Shown here: positions 47,410-59,208 of the stretch, in pieces | Layout of the letters: each line of letters opens with the position of its first letter | How positions within the stretch are numbered: position 1 is the first letter of the stretch | Origin: Rostrohypoxylon terebratum | Taxonomy: Eukaryota > Ascomycota > Sordariomycetes > Xylariales > Hypoxylaceae | NCBI GenBank assembly: GCA_022497145.1 | Contig: MU385948.1 | Span: forward strand, 46,385-110,384 | Direction: 5' to 3' | DNA length: 64,000 bases | The notes under the pieces: model-generated | The model's input: the letters and a program-made list of their open reading frames with translations, nothing else | What the model was told of the DNA's origin: nothing | Databases searched by the model: none | Made by a program: the position numbers and the translations under genes

Positions 47410-48532
47410 ATGACGCCAGAAGAAAATAAACGTCGCGCCGAGGCGCTAATTCCTAAGTTTCACTTTGAACGTGTATTGAATCAAGGTATGAAATGACTAT
47501 GTTGGGAGTCGTCATTATTAGTCTCTCCTAAATACTAGGTAGCGTCTATAATGTGACACCACACTTTGGTGCTATAATATAGATTGTGTAATACAGAAGC
47601 TAATGTTGTTCATAAAAGATTCGGGGGGCCGAGGCATTACGCTATATGGGCAGGTTGACTCCCAACCCGCTCTCCTAATATTGGAGCGCGCCCCTTTCCC
47701 CGACGCAGAAGAATACCTCTCCGTTTTGCCTACCAACCTACGGAGCATCACGAACTTGGGGAACAACGATATATATTCCTGGTTCCTTGCCTCAGGAGGA
47801 CCTATTCTCAAGGACAACGAAGGTGATAAATTTGCCGACTTCAAGATATCTATGATCTGCCCTTGTACGGAAAAGCACATCAAGAAGCATAGTAGGCAAA
47901 GCTTTCGCTTCGTTACAGAGACGCCGGAGATCTATCGCGACAAGGTGCGACCGTACATGCAAACGAACCGAGAGGAAGGAAGACTGAACTGGATATACAA
48001 CATTATCGAAGGGCGGAAGGAAGTCGAAGACGTTATTTACAGGACGCCGCTGGGAAGGGACGGTGACGAAGGTTTCCTCATGCTACCAAACCTCCACTGG
48101 GATCGAAAAACAATCGACGCATTGCATCTATTGGGTATAGTCGAAAGACGAGATATCTGGAGTCTGAGAGATCTCAAAAAGAAACACATTCCCTGGCTCA
48201 GACACATGAAAGCCAAGCTCATTGATGCCACGGTCAAAACGTATCCTCAAATCGACACAGACCAGCTCAAGTTGTTCTGTCATTACCATCCGACGTACTA
48301 TCATTTTCATATACACGTCGTACACGTGATGCTGGAGCCGACCGCCACCCAATCGATCGGAAAGGCTATTGGGTTAGATAGCATTATCGAACAACTCGAA
48401 TCCATGTCAGGAGACAGTGAAACTGGTATGGATAGTGTTTCGCTAAGTTACACGCTTGGTGAGGCATCGGAACTATGGTCGGAGATATTTGAACCACTCA
48501 AGACTGCTGCCAGAGCTTCTCAACCTCAATAA
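47410..48532 (+). CDS. DCS1: Scavenger mRNA decapping enzyme DcpS (HIT family), 341 aa
   Basis: Hydrolyses the cap left after 3'-to-5' mRNA decay. Exon 1 is 47410-47485 (MTPEENKRRAEALIPKFHFE...) and exon 2 is 47583-48532; the join Asn-Gln-Asp-Cys keeps phase and gives 341 residues. The histidine triad YHFHIHVVHV has His266, His268 and His270, with His268 the expected nucleophile. The upstream substrate-binding region FLMLPNLHWDRKTIDALHLL and RDIWSLRDLKKKHIPWL is typical of DcpS. No targeting signal, so cytosolic or nuclear. The coding end overlaps the - strand GILT-like gene by 35 bases, so the transcripts must be antisense at their 3' ends. Confidence 0.94.
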
Positions 48533-49331
48533 TAAGATCGTTCACAGCCGGTCCGTGGCTGCAGTCTGACCACTTCCCGTTGTCTCTAATGCAATATACC
48601 TTGTCGTTCAGTCGCACCGTGCAGCTCTTTGTAACGCCCACCTAAACAATCAGTTAGAAATCTCTCTTTTTGGGTTCAACAATTTCGCGGCTTACGCTCG
48701 AGGACCTCGCTACACTCTGTCGCAGCAAATCCACACCATAGGCCCCGTTATCCTTAGTAGCGCATTCGTTCAGTTTCTCAAAGTCAATAGCATGCTCCAA
48801 CGCACAGTCCTCGACTAGCTCCCTCTGCGGGATCATCTTGTAGTCTTTTGTCAAGCACATAGTGAAGCCGAGGTAGATCTTAGGATCTGGGTATAGATGG
48901 TGTGCGCATAGCTCGATAATATTCCCCATGCATTCTGCGGGGCCGTGCTTACAGGCTACACCGTCATTTTCTGTCGGTGTTCCGATATACGATAAGGTAA
49001 AGTTGACTTTATCGTACACGCGCATCATCGCGGGGAGAACGAGGTCCTTGAGACAGTCCTTCGCATCGGGGCATTTGCTCATGATATGTGCTTCGAGCGG
49101 TACGGGCTCTCGGGCTATCGATATAGGTCGGGAGGTTGTCAGGGATAGAGATGACTGGGTTGACTCTGGGACGACGAGAATCGAATAGGTCGACAAGACT
49201 TGTAGGTTGCACATCGTGTAGAGTACCGCTGCGAAGAGAGTCAATAGTAGGAATGGTCGGCATCGACGTCGAGCGCGGCATTGAGCCGGCCGGTTGTCCT
49301 CCGTGATGGGAAGACTGATCTTAGCAGCCAT
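48498..49331 (-). CDS. GILT-type lysosomal/vacuolar thiol reductase-like protein, 259 aa, 2 exons
   Basis: Exon 1 (49331-48696) and exon 2 (48641-48498) are joined by a 54-bp intron GTAAGC..TTTAG. Without the intron the frame would stop after VSREIVEPKKRDF; with it the protein continues VGVTKSCTVRLNDKVYCIRD and ends EVEKLWQQS, a regular tail with three cysteines. A membrane anchor or signal lies at about residues 26-45. The GILT signature CKHGPAECMGNIIELC (about 127-142) is intact. The expected CXXC redox site is replaced by CPDAKDC (Cys87 and Cys93, five residues between), so thiol reductase activity is uncertain. The family reduces disulfides in acidic compartments. The 3' coding end overlaps DcpS. 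Confidence 0.88.
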
Positions 49332-50922
49332 GATATTCGATTGTTATGTTAATCAAGCTTATGATGATAATGTGAGGTCTATCGACGAGCTCAACAACGC
49401 ATGACGTACTGCGTATGTACAAAAAAAAGAAAGGTAATACAAGTACAGTATTCAAAAGCGATGAAATTAGGTGAGTGGTTGTTGATGTGGTTGTTGATGT
49501 GGCTGATGTTGGTATTGGTGTATGGCGACGGTATGGTGAGTAGGTAGGTACTGTAGGTATTAGTGATGCAAAAGTACTGATGCAAGAGTCGATCGTGATC
49601 AGCGTTAGGCACGGGATTAGCCTAGATTGCAACCAACGAGGGACCCCTTTCCCGATAAGGCAATCCTCTCCTGCCGGCACTAGAGCTTGCGAAGCTTGCA
49701 GCTTGCTGTGCTGATTGCATGCCCAGGTGCTCAGTGCATACGCTAACTTATACAGGAATGGTGCAACCGTTCCAAATCGACCAAGCAGCCCTGGAGCCCA
49801 AGTCAGGCGCCGTAGGCTTTGAGAAACAGGGAGGTACTTTGAGGGTACATGTCAAAGTACACTGGGCGCCTGGAATCGTGAGGCGTACAGGGCGTAGTGT
49901 AGTGTGGCTGAAGGCCGACCCTGTACTTTAAAATGCGCGATACGAAGTACGGATTAGGTACATTCAACGATCAATGATTCGACTGTAGTACTGTACCTAG
50001 TATGCACAAACGGTACCTATATAGGACCAAGGACCGATTACGAGTTTCTGAGTGGGAATGAGACTTGAAATCTTGACATCTAGCCAGTTATTTACCTAGC
50101 CTCTACAAACATCGAGGGAACCTTGGAACCCACACCATCGCGGTCGAATGCCTATCTAGTACCTACCTAGTATTGGTTCAACGTTACCAATCTATTACTT
50201 ATTTAGTGGTGTCTTAGTAGGGGGGCAGGGGGCAACTACCTGATCAATCGATGTTTCGATAGAATTGTTTTACCTAAGATATATAGGTATACTTGGACTC
50301 TACTTGAACTCTACTTGGACTAATATACATAGGCTCTTGCCAGTGTTATTATTAATTATTAATACCCTTCATCCCTTCCACGCCTACGGATAACGGAACT
50401 ACCCAGCAATGTACCTGCCTCAGTACCCAATTATATCCCTGCAACTGTAACGTTTCTAGAAATCTAGAGCCGCTGATTCGGCAGTTCACTTCCAAGTTCT
50501 GACTCTTACCTCTTACCATCTAATCAAACCGACTCGGGAGTCTCTACTAGATACGATCGAATATATAACACATACATATATATCTATACACGTATTAGTG
50601 AGTGTACTATATCTATCGACCACGCCGGTTCACCTTTCGAAGTCATTTGTGCAACTGCGACTCATTCTACGCTCATAAATATTCTTCGAACTCGGCGTTT
50701 TACATCCATAGCTACCTACCAGGCACCTACATACCTGAATCCTAGCTACAGCAACAGCTACAGCTACAGCTACAGCAACAGCTACAGCCACATGCCTAGC
50801 CAAGAGGTGCACCTACGCTGACACAGCATCCCATCGAACATATAATTACCTACTTATCATCAAACAGCTTGAGAAAGCAGGAGACGCGAAGTTTACTACA
50901 AGCTTGTTTGTTAGACGCAGCT
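49332..50922. other. Intergenic region between GILT-like gene and hexokinase
   Basis: Divergent promoter region. Contains TAGGTAGG clusters near 49540 and 50160, an AGCTAC repeat (50745-50787) and AT-rich stretches near 50550-50620. The hexokinase frame stays open upstream to 50869 without an ATG, so a further 5' exon may lie here. Confidence 0.45.
50745..50787 (+). repeat. Hexamer microsatellite (GCTACA/GCAACA)
   Basis: Seven hexamers alternating GCTACA and GCAACA, about 140 bases before the hexokinase ATG. A - strand ORF would read it as an Ala-Val run, which I regard as chance. Confidence 0.8.
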
Positions 50923-52748
50923 ATGAAGTCCGATATCGACGACTTTCTGAGGCCTCTTTCTATCGATGAAGCGAAAGCACATGCACTTGCGCATGAATTT
51001 TGCCGATCATTCCAGCATTTATCCACCGACTCGTTAGACCAGTTCCTCCCAACTCCAATATCTGAGTCAATATTACGACCTACCGCGGGTAGAGAGAAGG
51101 GCAGGTACGTCACACGTTACTTGAGAATTCGTATCTTATTCCATGTTGTCCTAAATCCAGCATCAAGACTACCTACATAAGTCACTTCAGTGCTCCACAT
51201 CTTATATATCATGGTACCTTCAAGAAGCTAATTGATATTATAGATACCTAGCCATCGATATGTATGCGACTAATCAATTTAAGTTGTTATATTTTTTTTT
51301 GGTGCGTGTGATTGTTGCTAATCTCTAATAATAGTGGTGGTACCAATTTGAGAGTCGGCTTCGTCGAGCTACTAGGAAACCAAATTGACGGGGATAGCAA
51401 TGGCGTCAATGGTACCAATGGCGTTGTTAATGGCACTAATAGCCCCGACAGCGGCCTAAAACATACGCACTCGGAATCATTGCCTAATATTCGTCGAATA
51501 CTCGAGAAGTCGTGGCCAATTTTAGAAGTCCTCAAAAACGAAAATGCCGACTCATTATTTACGTGGATAGGAAGTTGTATTGCAGAAGTTGTACGCGAAG
51601 GATGTGAGAAACTCAATTTACCTCGCGATCTCGAACTTCCCATGGGGGTAACATTTAGTTTCCCGATGATACAGGACACTTTATCCGATGCGACGTTAAT
51701 GGCTATGGGAAAGGGGTTTGCGATCACGTCACGTCTGCAGCTGGGAGCTCACCTAATTAACGGTTACGAGAAGTCCAAGACCCCGGACTTGCCTCCCATT
51801 AAAGTTGCAGCTATTCTAAACGACGCAGTTGCAACACTAGTGTCCTTCATATATCAGTCCAGGGAGGACAATACACACAAAGCAGCGATGGGACTTATAT
51901 GTGGTACCGGAAGCAACGCGACAATACCCCTGAAAAGAAGCACTCTCCATAAAGATAAGCAGCTTGGAAAAGTCAAGGTTCTGAACGGAGATTCAACCGA
52001 TGACATGAAGATCGCGGTGAATACCGAGTGGAGTATCAATGGAACTGCGCCACCTTTGCGGAAGTTTGGCTTGATCAGCCAGTGGGATACGAGACTGGAT
52101 TCCGAGGGCGAGGCACCCGGCTTTCAACCTCTCGAATATATGACATCGGGACGATACTTAGGGGAACTCGGGCGCTTAATGTTACTAGATTATCTAGAGC
52201 ATCATCTAAATATCCCGACACACGCATTACCCCCACGACTCCAAACGCGATTCGGTCTCACGACTACGTTCTTGAGCCATTTCAAACCTCCAAATGCGAC
52301 TGCACTTCTAGAGAAACTTGAAGCCGAGTTTCCATCTTCAACTGCCAATACTTTCCAGTGGACGGAGGAAATCGCGCTAGTTTTATATGAAATATCAAAG
52401 GCCATCGAAGTCAGAGCTGCTGGTATCGTTGCCGCGGCCGTCGTTGGATTGCTCAAATGCGCAGGGGATATCCCTCTACGTCAAACACAAGATACTACGG
52501 ACGGGCACGCCAAGCTGGAACAAGGATCTAAGGTTAACCTGATTGTTGGTTACACCGGTGGCTGCATTGTCCATTTTCAAGATTATTTGGCGGATTGCCA
52601 AAAATTTCTCGACGCTATTATCGAGGCCGAATTTGGAGAAGACGCGCCGGTCAGGGTTGTATTGAGTCCTTGTCACGATGGTGGAATTACGGGCGCAGGC
52701 GTGTTATGTGGTGCTTCTCAAGCAAAGTCTAGAGATGGTGATGTTTAA
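50923..52748 (+). CDS. Atypical hexokinase (HxkC/XprF-HxkD type), 3 exons, 537 aa
   Basis: Exons 50923-51104, 51244-51261 (18 bases) and 51335-52748 join in phase. The tiny exon encodes Tyr-Leu-Ala-Ile-Asp and the first two bases of Ile, completing the ATP-binding motif YLAIDIGGTNLRVGF. Other blocks: LPMGVTFSFPM (sugar binding), MGKGFAITS in place of the usual TKGF, ILNDAVATL (Asp of the catalytic loop), ICGTGSNATI and NTEWSINGT. An Asn/Gly-rich insert (DSNGVNGTNGVVNGTN) follows the first motif. The divergent motifs match what I know of the regulatory hexokinases of Aspergillus (XprF/HxkC and HxkD), linked to carbon-starvation responses rather than glycolysis. Catalysis is therefore doubtful. 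The start is uncertain because the frame is open upstream. Confidence 0.88.
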
Positions 52749-53846
52749 TATCTTCATCGTATCATAGACTGGGATCTTGGAGTTGGGAGAGGCTATGTTC
52801 ATACCAAAGTAGAAGGGAGATCTCGGGTATTGGGTGCCACGACGACCACAGCATCTCGTGATAACGAAAGTGGTGTTTTTGTGATGGGCATTTTCTTGCA
52901 TCTAGCGTTGATCTTGGTGTCAATTATATATTTACACTTGAGTAAGACTTATGTTGGTGCTTGTAAGTATGCGGCTGATCCTAGGTAGGTTTCCTAGAAT
53001 GCCTCGTTCGTGGAAGATTTCCCAAGATCGCTTGCGCCACATATGTAATTTCATGTACGCTCTCAAAGATTTAGACTAGGTGTCTCGGGTAGGATCGAAA
53101 ACCTCCATTCCCGTTTGACGCTGCATGAGACCTGTCGTAAAAGCCCACAACCCACAACAACAACACTCAGCACTGCCACACCGATCACCTCCCTAGAAAG
53201 GTAGGCCCATACCCGGGCAAACTACCGGTATCCCCATGCGGATTAATCATTATAGTGAGGCTCAGACCAGAACTAACTATGGCGTTTAGAGTTCGCAAAT
53301 TACCTATACCGGCGGACTCCAACAGATCGAATCGAGGTCATGAGGCACACCAAGTTGGACCCTTGAGGGACCTAACATACCGATGCTCGGCGCTAACTCA
53401 CCCTGCTCAGTGCTCACTGAGCAACGGTTCCCCGCATAAGCCGCGGGAACACTAGGTATCCACCAGAACCACGGTTAGTTCCCCTACGGGCGCCTATCCG
53501 TGTAGTATAACATCAATTGATCCCCTTTTCAGGTCCATGCAGGAGCCACTGATGAGCTCTTTTCTCTTTAAGTCTGGTCTCACCGACTTGCCGAATTCCT
53601 TTGCACGGGAGCTTTGCTATTAATTGACTTTTCACTGTTCTGCCGCTTGTGATCTCGTCAATTTTTTCCCGCCTCTTTTTTTTTCTCCGAGAGGGAACCA
53701 CCACGTATACTATATCGAACATTAACGGCGCTAGTGATTGTTGGATTTTGGATATCCAATGAGCCCGTCGAGCTAGCTAAGCTTGAGACACCTTGCTAGC
53801 TCCAATAGGATTTTTTTTTGAGATCTCTTGGCGATCTCGTGCAATT
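52749..53846. other. Intergenic region, hexokinase to MFS transporter
   Basis: No gene seen. A pyrimidine-rich block (53555-53690) precedes the transporter. A short ORF at 53255-53455 is not recognisable. Confidence 0.5.
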
Positions 53847-56219
53847 ATGACATCTCTGAAAAAAGGTGATGGTGATGGAGATGGTCGGTCGTACGGACGC
53901 GACGCTGAGCCGGCGTCTGAGTGGACGGCGCTTTTGGGGGAATCCGGGACTAGGTATACGCAAGAGCCAGGACCAATCACAATTCCTCGGACGGGGACGG
54001 TGGACGACGACTATGGAAATCCGAGCGACGACTTAGATGCGAACGAGGCGGATCTGTTAATCGCACGTAGCTATACGTCGACGGGGTCGGGGCTCGCCCC
54101 AGAGTCCTTCGAGTCGGCTTTGCTTCGGGGGCGGAGGCGCTCGCGAAGCTCGGTACGGCGGGCGTCGACGAACCGGAGCATGGTGTCGATATCGCCTAAG
54201 CCTACACTCAACGTGCATCATCAGATTCATCGAGAACTCGTCGACTCGCCATCGTCGGAAGGAAGTATGGACGACGATCTCGAGTCAGCTCGCGTCGAGC
54301 ATGATAAATCCCGGCCTTCGTTCCTCATTGATACGGATCAACGGAGATTTTCGATCGTGTTTGTGAGCATTATGCTCACGCATTTCATAGCTTGCTTTGA
54401 TGGTGAGGATTCTTTTCATTTCACCTCATTTTTTCAATGCTCCAATTTTACCGACAGAAAAGTCATATTTGACTCCAGGGAGTTTTTTAAATTCATTGAA
54501 ATTTGGAGCTCTGAGATGGAACCTATCTACTTTCAAATCCATTAAATTCTCCAAATCCCATTCTAATGTCAGATAGGTACCATCATGGCATCGTCCCATC
54601 CGGTCATCACCAGCTATTTCAACAGCTCCAACAGTGCTAGTTGGCTATCGACCGCATTTCTGCTTACGAGCACGGCTTTTCAACCTATGATCGGCCGACT
54701 ATCCGATACGGTAGGTCGCAAGCTGCCGTACCTGGCCGCGATAGTCATATTTGCAGTTGCGACAATATGGTGTGGGCTGGCGCAAAGCATGACGAGTTTT
54801 ATCCTCGCTAGAGCTGTATGTGGACTCGGTGCTGGGGGTGTGTTGGGTATGGGAAGTATTATTGTCAGCGATTTGGTGCCTATCGAGTAAGTCTTTTTTG
54901 GACCTTTTCTTAAATGAATGTCGCTGACCAGCATCAAAAGGCGTCGCGGCTCATATCAAAGTTATATCAACGTTGTCTATGGGCTAGCCTCAGCATTAGG
55001 TGCAGCGCTAGGTGGTCTAATGGCAGACAGCTTGGGTTGGCGATGGGAATTTGGCGTTCAGGTCTTTCCCATTGTCCTCTGCTTCGTGGTCGGGTTTTTC
55101 AATATTCCCGGGGATCTTGGCCTGCAGAATAAGCACCAGACTTTCAAGGAAGCTATGAGGGCGTTTGATTTCCGAGGGTCCATACTCTTGACTATTTCTA
55201 CTACATTCCTCATATTAGGACTGGTACGTTCAATTTGAAGACATACGCTAGTATTAAGGGGGATATTTGCTGACAAGATATCAATAGAACTTGGGAGGCA
55301 ATGTCCTACCTTGTAAGTTTATCCTCTTTCTCAGCGCTAGAGAGAATACCACGAGCTAACACACAACCTAGGGACCCACCCATTCGTCCTTTCATCGCTC
55401 GTCATTTTTGCTATCTGCTTCCCGGCGTGTTTATATGTGGAATCGAAGCACGAGCGGCCTATCATGCCTCTAATCCTACTTCACAGTTCCCCGCGAGCCA
55501 ACATCATTTTCTCCAACTTCATCGCCTCCTTCCTGCTGAACGCCATCCTCTTTAACACGCCTCTCTTCTTCCAGGCCGTCGTCCTAACCAGCGCCACAAC
55601 CTCAGGTCTGTATCTCGTCGTCCCGGTCGTCACGGCCAGCGTCACCGGCACCTTAACCGGATTCCTGATTTCCTACACCCGACGGCTCAAATGGCCCATC
55701 ACCCTCGGCACCCTCTTCTACCTCTTCGGCACCATGCTCCTATCCTCCATGCGTCGGGGGTGGCCCCTCTTCGCCTACCTCCTCTGCCTAGTCCCCTCCA
55801 GCATCGGCCAAGGCTTCCAGTTCCCCGGCACTTTCATGGCCGTGCTCGCCGCGAGCGAGCACCGCGAACAAGCCGTAGTAACCTCGACCCTCGTCCTATG
55901 GCGCCAACTCGGCTCCGTCCTCGGCATCGCCTTCTCCTCCCTCGTGCTCCAGAACGCGCTGCTCCGCTACCTGATGGAATACGTGATCCCGCCCTCCGAT
56001 GCCGCGGACCCGGCCGCCTGGAAAGCGGCGCTCGTGGAGCGCGTCCGCGAGAGCGTCGAGGCCGTCTCCGCGCTCCCTGACGGCCCCACCAAGGACCAGG
56101 TCGTCGCCAGCTACGAGTCCGCCGTCCGCCTCACCTTCCTATGTCTCGTCGGCTTCGCCGCCGTGAGCGTGCTGATGGTCATCCCGGTCAAGTTGCCTAG
56201 ACTCGGTGCTAGAAAATGA
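53847..56219 (+). CDS. Major facilitator transporter, DHA2/vacuolar basic amino-acid type, 5 exons, about 673 aa
   Basis: Exons 53847-54402, 54577-54886, 54941-55223, 55288-55312 (25 bases) and 55372-56219 join in phase. About 185 N-terminal residues are cytosolic, acidic and Ser/Arg-rich (RGRRRSRSSVRRAST), then membrane helices begin. Motif A is GRLSDTVGRKLPY, with ARAVCGLGAGGVLGMGSIIV and GLASALGAALGGLMADSLGW after it. Many further helices follow, in keeping with a 14-helix proton antiporter; close relatives I know are Fnx1/Vba-type vacuolar amino-acid transporters. The third exon could start at 54932 (CAG, adding three residues) rather than 54941 (AAG, giving IERRGSYQSY); the latter fits the family and the branch site better. 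The last exon is GC-rich from 55560. It converges on CEF1. Confidence 0.92.
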
Positions 56220-56811
56220 AAATAAAAAAAATACAAAACGAGTTGTCTGAGCACGACTGTATGAGAACCGACGAGCTAGAAAGTCTGATGAGGCTTTTTA
56301 TAGAGCATACTTTTACCAATCCAAGAAAATATCGACGTTACGAGATGAGAGGTTGCATAGGCTGGTTAGGCAAGGGTACGCATTAATGGATCACGCATGA
56401 GCATTTTACGTTTTGGGTCATGAATTACCTAGTAGGTAGGTAAGTAGGCACTGCAGTGCGTTAGCAAATGATTAGATAGCATGAATTTGAACTTTGGTTC
56501 ATCGCCATGTCTTGGATGTCCTAACTACAGTACAAGCATTGATTCAGGCGTTCATTCTCTGTCGGCGAGGCGAGGCGGTACACCACTACGATCAAGACCT
56601 TTCTACCTCTCATTTTCCTTGTCGGAGCCGATAACGTAACTATATGCAAACAATCCTCCGATGCGTTTTCTTCTGTGCAACAGCTCATCAATACCAGTGT
56701 ACAGTTTTGCATACCTGCTTCTCTCGATACTACTCTGGAGCCGCTGGCATATACATATAATGTAGATACAACCTTGCGTACGGATTATCGTCCGATCGGA
56801 AGACCGTGAAA
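56220..56811. other. Intergenic region between convergent genes
   Basis: Shared 3' region of the MFS transporter and CEF1. A TAGTAGGTAGGTAAGTAGG cluster lies near 56430-56449. No gene seen. Confidence 0.5.
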
Positions 56812-59208
56812 TTAATGAAATCCATTGACCCCGTTTGTGAAGGAGTCGAGTTCCTCCTTCGTTTGGCGATACGCCTCCTGTGCCTCACGCTCTCGGCGAG
56901 TGATATGGCCAACTTCTTCTCTCAGGGCTTCCAACCGGTTCCTAGCAGCGATCTCTTCTGATATTGCTAATGTCCTGAATGCGCTTAGGGCGAAGTTGGC
57001 TTTCTGAAGCGCCTCGTATGCCTCGCCCATCTTCGATCGGAGTGTTTTGGCTCGTTGTTGGTAACCGCCGAGGTGGAGCGCTAGTTTCTTCTCAAGTTTC
57101 GAGCATTTTTCGGCGGTGGCCATCGTGGACTCTTGCACTGACTGTAGAGATAATTGTTAGCAATGCGTAAGCAGAAAGGGCTCTTGTTCGAAACCTACGT
57201 CAAGAGCTGCGCTCATAGCTGCCACCTGTTCTTCGTCGTCATCTTCGTAGCAGCCCAAGCCTAGAAGGAGTGCGTTGCTGCCTTCTCGTTCCCAACTTGC
57301 CTGGATCTCTTCTGGCTGGGCCTTGCCCTTAACCTCTAGAAGAATCTGCAAACGCGCTTCGTCTAAAGAAACATCATCGATTTGTTGTAAACGAGCGGGA
57401 CCAACACTAGGCTTTGAGCCCGGAATAGGAAACTTCACAGCATCGTTCGCGATAAGCAAGGCGGCCTCTTTAGCAATTTGGGCTTCGATGGGATCTGAGA
57501 TCGTGGACGCCTCTTGGACGAGGACTTCCATGTTGACGAATTCTGGTCGAGGTAGTTCTTTTTGCATGACCTGCGTGCGTCGCCTTCGCTCTAGTCGTTC
57601 CTCGGCTTCTCTGATAGCTCGTTCTCGTTGGTCTCGTACCTCAGCATCTTCCTCCGTCTCATCTATGTCCATGACTTCCTGCTGATCTTCGGGAATCTCA
57701 AGTTCCCATTCCGTTTCTTTTGGCTTCGGCAAAGAGGCCAGACCTTGCTTGAGCTGATGCCTCATCGACAACTCTCGTAGACGCATGTCTTTAGCTGTCC
57801 CACCAACCATAGACATCTCCTCGTCCCCTGAATTAAGAGCGAAATTGTCTCGAGGGGTACGAAGAGGGGTTTGCCCTGGCCTTCGGGGAGTAGCGCCGAC
57901 GCCATTCATTCCAACGCGTAGAGGAGTAGCCAGAGGGTTGGGTGTCGACATGACTTGCTTTCGGGGCGCAGCTCCTTCGAATCCTGTAGAACCAGTACCT
58001 TCCTGAAGATCAGCATTCTCGCCTCCCAATAGCACGGACTGATTCTCCGTCAAAGCTCGGATGTTCTTGATTTCGTTCGCGATTCGGTCTTGCTGAGGGG
58101 GCGCCATAGGTGTACGGATAGGTGTTTGGGAATTAAGAGTAGAATATGTGTTGACAAGCCCCCTTGTAGCGTCATTCTCGCTGCTCTGAGCAAGCATATT
58201 TGCCCGCTCGCCCATCATGCCCATCTTAACAATGTCTTCGAGCTCACCATCGCTTACTTGGGGAGACGGGAGGACAAGGGCTCTTCTCTTGCTGCTTTGC
58301 TCAGCTTCACGGATCTTTTGCATCTGTCCGGCCTTCAAAGCAGCTTGCAAGGAGGCAGAAGGGGCATCTTTGTCATTCTTCCGCCTTTTTCGATCCGACT
58401 CATCATTCTCATCCCCTTTCCTCTTGCTGGCAAGTTGTTGTTTGCGGGGGTCGAAGGCTGCTCGTTGCTTTTCGTTTCGTGTCATTTCCTCTGTAGTATC
58501 ATAGAAACCTTGAGCGGGTGCTTTTTCGAACGGAATATCGGCATTGTAGTCCATTTGTCCCGGCTTGCGCGTGACCACTTTGATATTTATACCAGCAGTC
58601 TTTAGTTCTCGTCGTTTTTGTAGGGCAGCTAGTCGACGAGATTCCTCTTGTTGGCGTTCTCGGGCCTTTCGTTTGGCCTTCTTTCCTTGTGTGTTCGCCA
58701 AGCGAGCACGCGCCTCACTCAGCATTTCTTTCTCATCCTCGTCGAGGTCGATGGTGTCGGGCTTTGCGGGCTTGCTTTCCGGATCTGGATCGACCTCTCC
58801 TGGTCGTAGTCGTCGTACATCGTCGGCCGTGGGTGCTTGTGTTTCGCCGCCCTCGGGGCCAGTGAGTCCTAGGCCAGATGATTCCCGTTGTTCAGCCTCG
58901 TCGAGGAGTTTCTGGTAGCGTTCCAAACACTGATTCGCGGTACGGCCAACGATAGGAGCGATGGTTCGCCATTGTGTGGGCATCAACTTAGCTAAATGCA
59001 ATAGCTTCTCATCCTCTTCCTTGCTCCACTCAATTTTCTTGATGCTTGGATCCAGCCATTCGTTCCATCGAGCCTTGCATTGCTTGGGAGTCTTTCGTGG
59101 CAGCAAGGACGAGACACGCGCCCATTGATTTAGACCATACTTCGAAACAGATACCTTCAAAATTTCATCCTCAATGTTGGTCCACACTCCTCCCTTTACA
59201 ACAGGCAT
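56812..59208 (-). CDS. CEF1: Pre-mRNA-splicing factor Cef1/Cdc5, 779 aa
   Basis: Core protein of the Prp19 (NineTeen) complex, needed to activate the spliceosome. Exon 1 is 59208-57199 and exon 2 is 57141-56812, joined Leu-Asp-Ser-Val-Gln in phase. Two Myb repeats fill residues about 6-103 ([40 protein letters not shown]). Next come a charged helical region with nuclear signals ([25 protein letters not shown]) and the conserved [22 protein letters not shown]-rich segment ([20 protein letters not shown]) follows, where Cdc5 is known to be phosphorylated and to bind partners. The C-terminal helices ([18 protein letters not shown]) end the protein. The frame continues upstream of ATG 59208, but MPVVKGGVW is the family start. 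Confidence 0.96.

Noticed and set aside
50630..50812. - strand ORF with an alternating Ala-Val run
   Set aside because: The run is only the translation of the hexamer microsatellite at 50745-50787.
55691..56080. 129-codon + strand ORF rich in Arg/Pro/His
   Set aside because: Out-of-frame reading of the GC-rich last exon of the MFS transporter.
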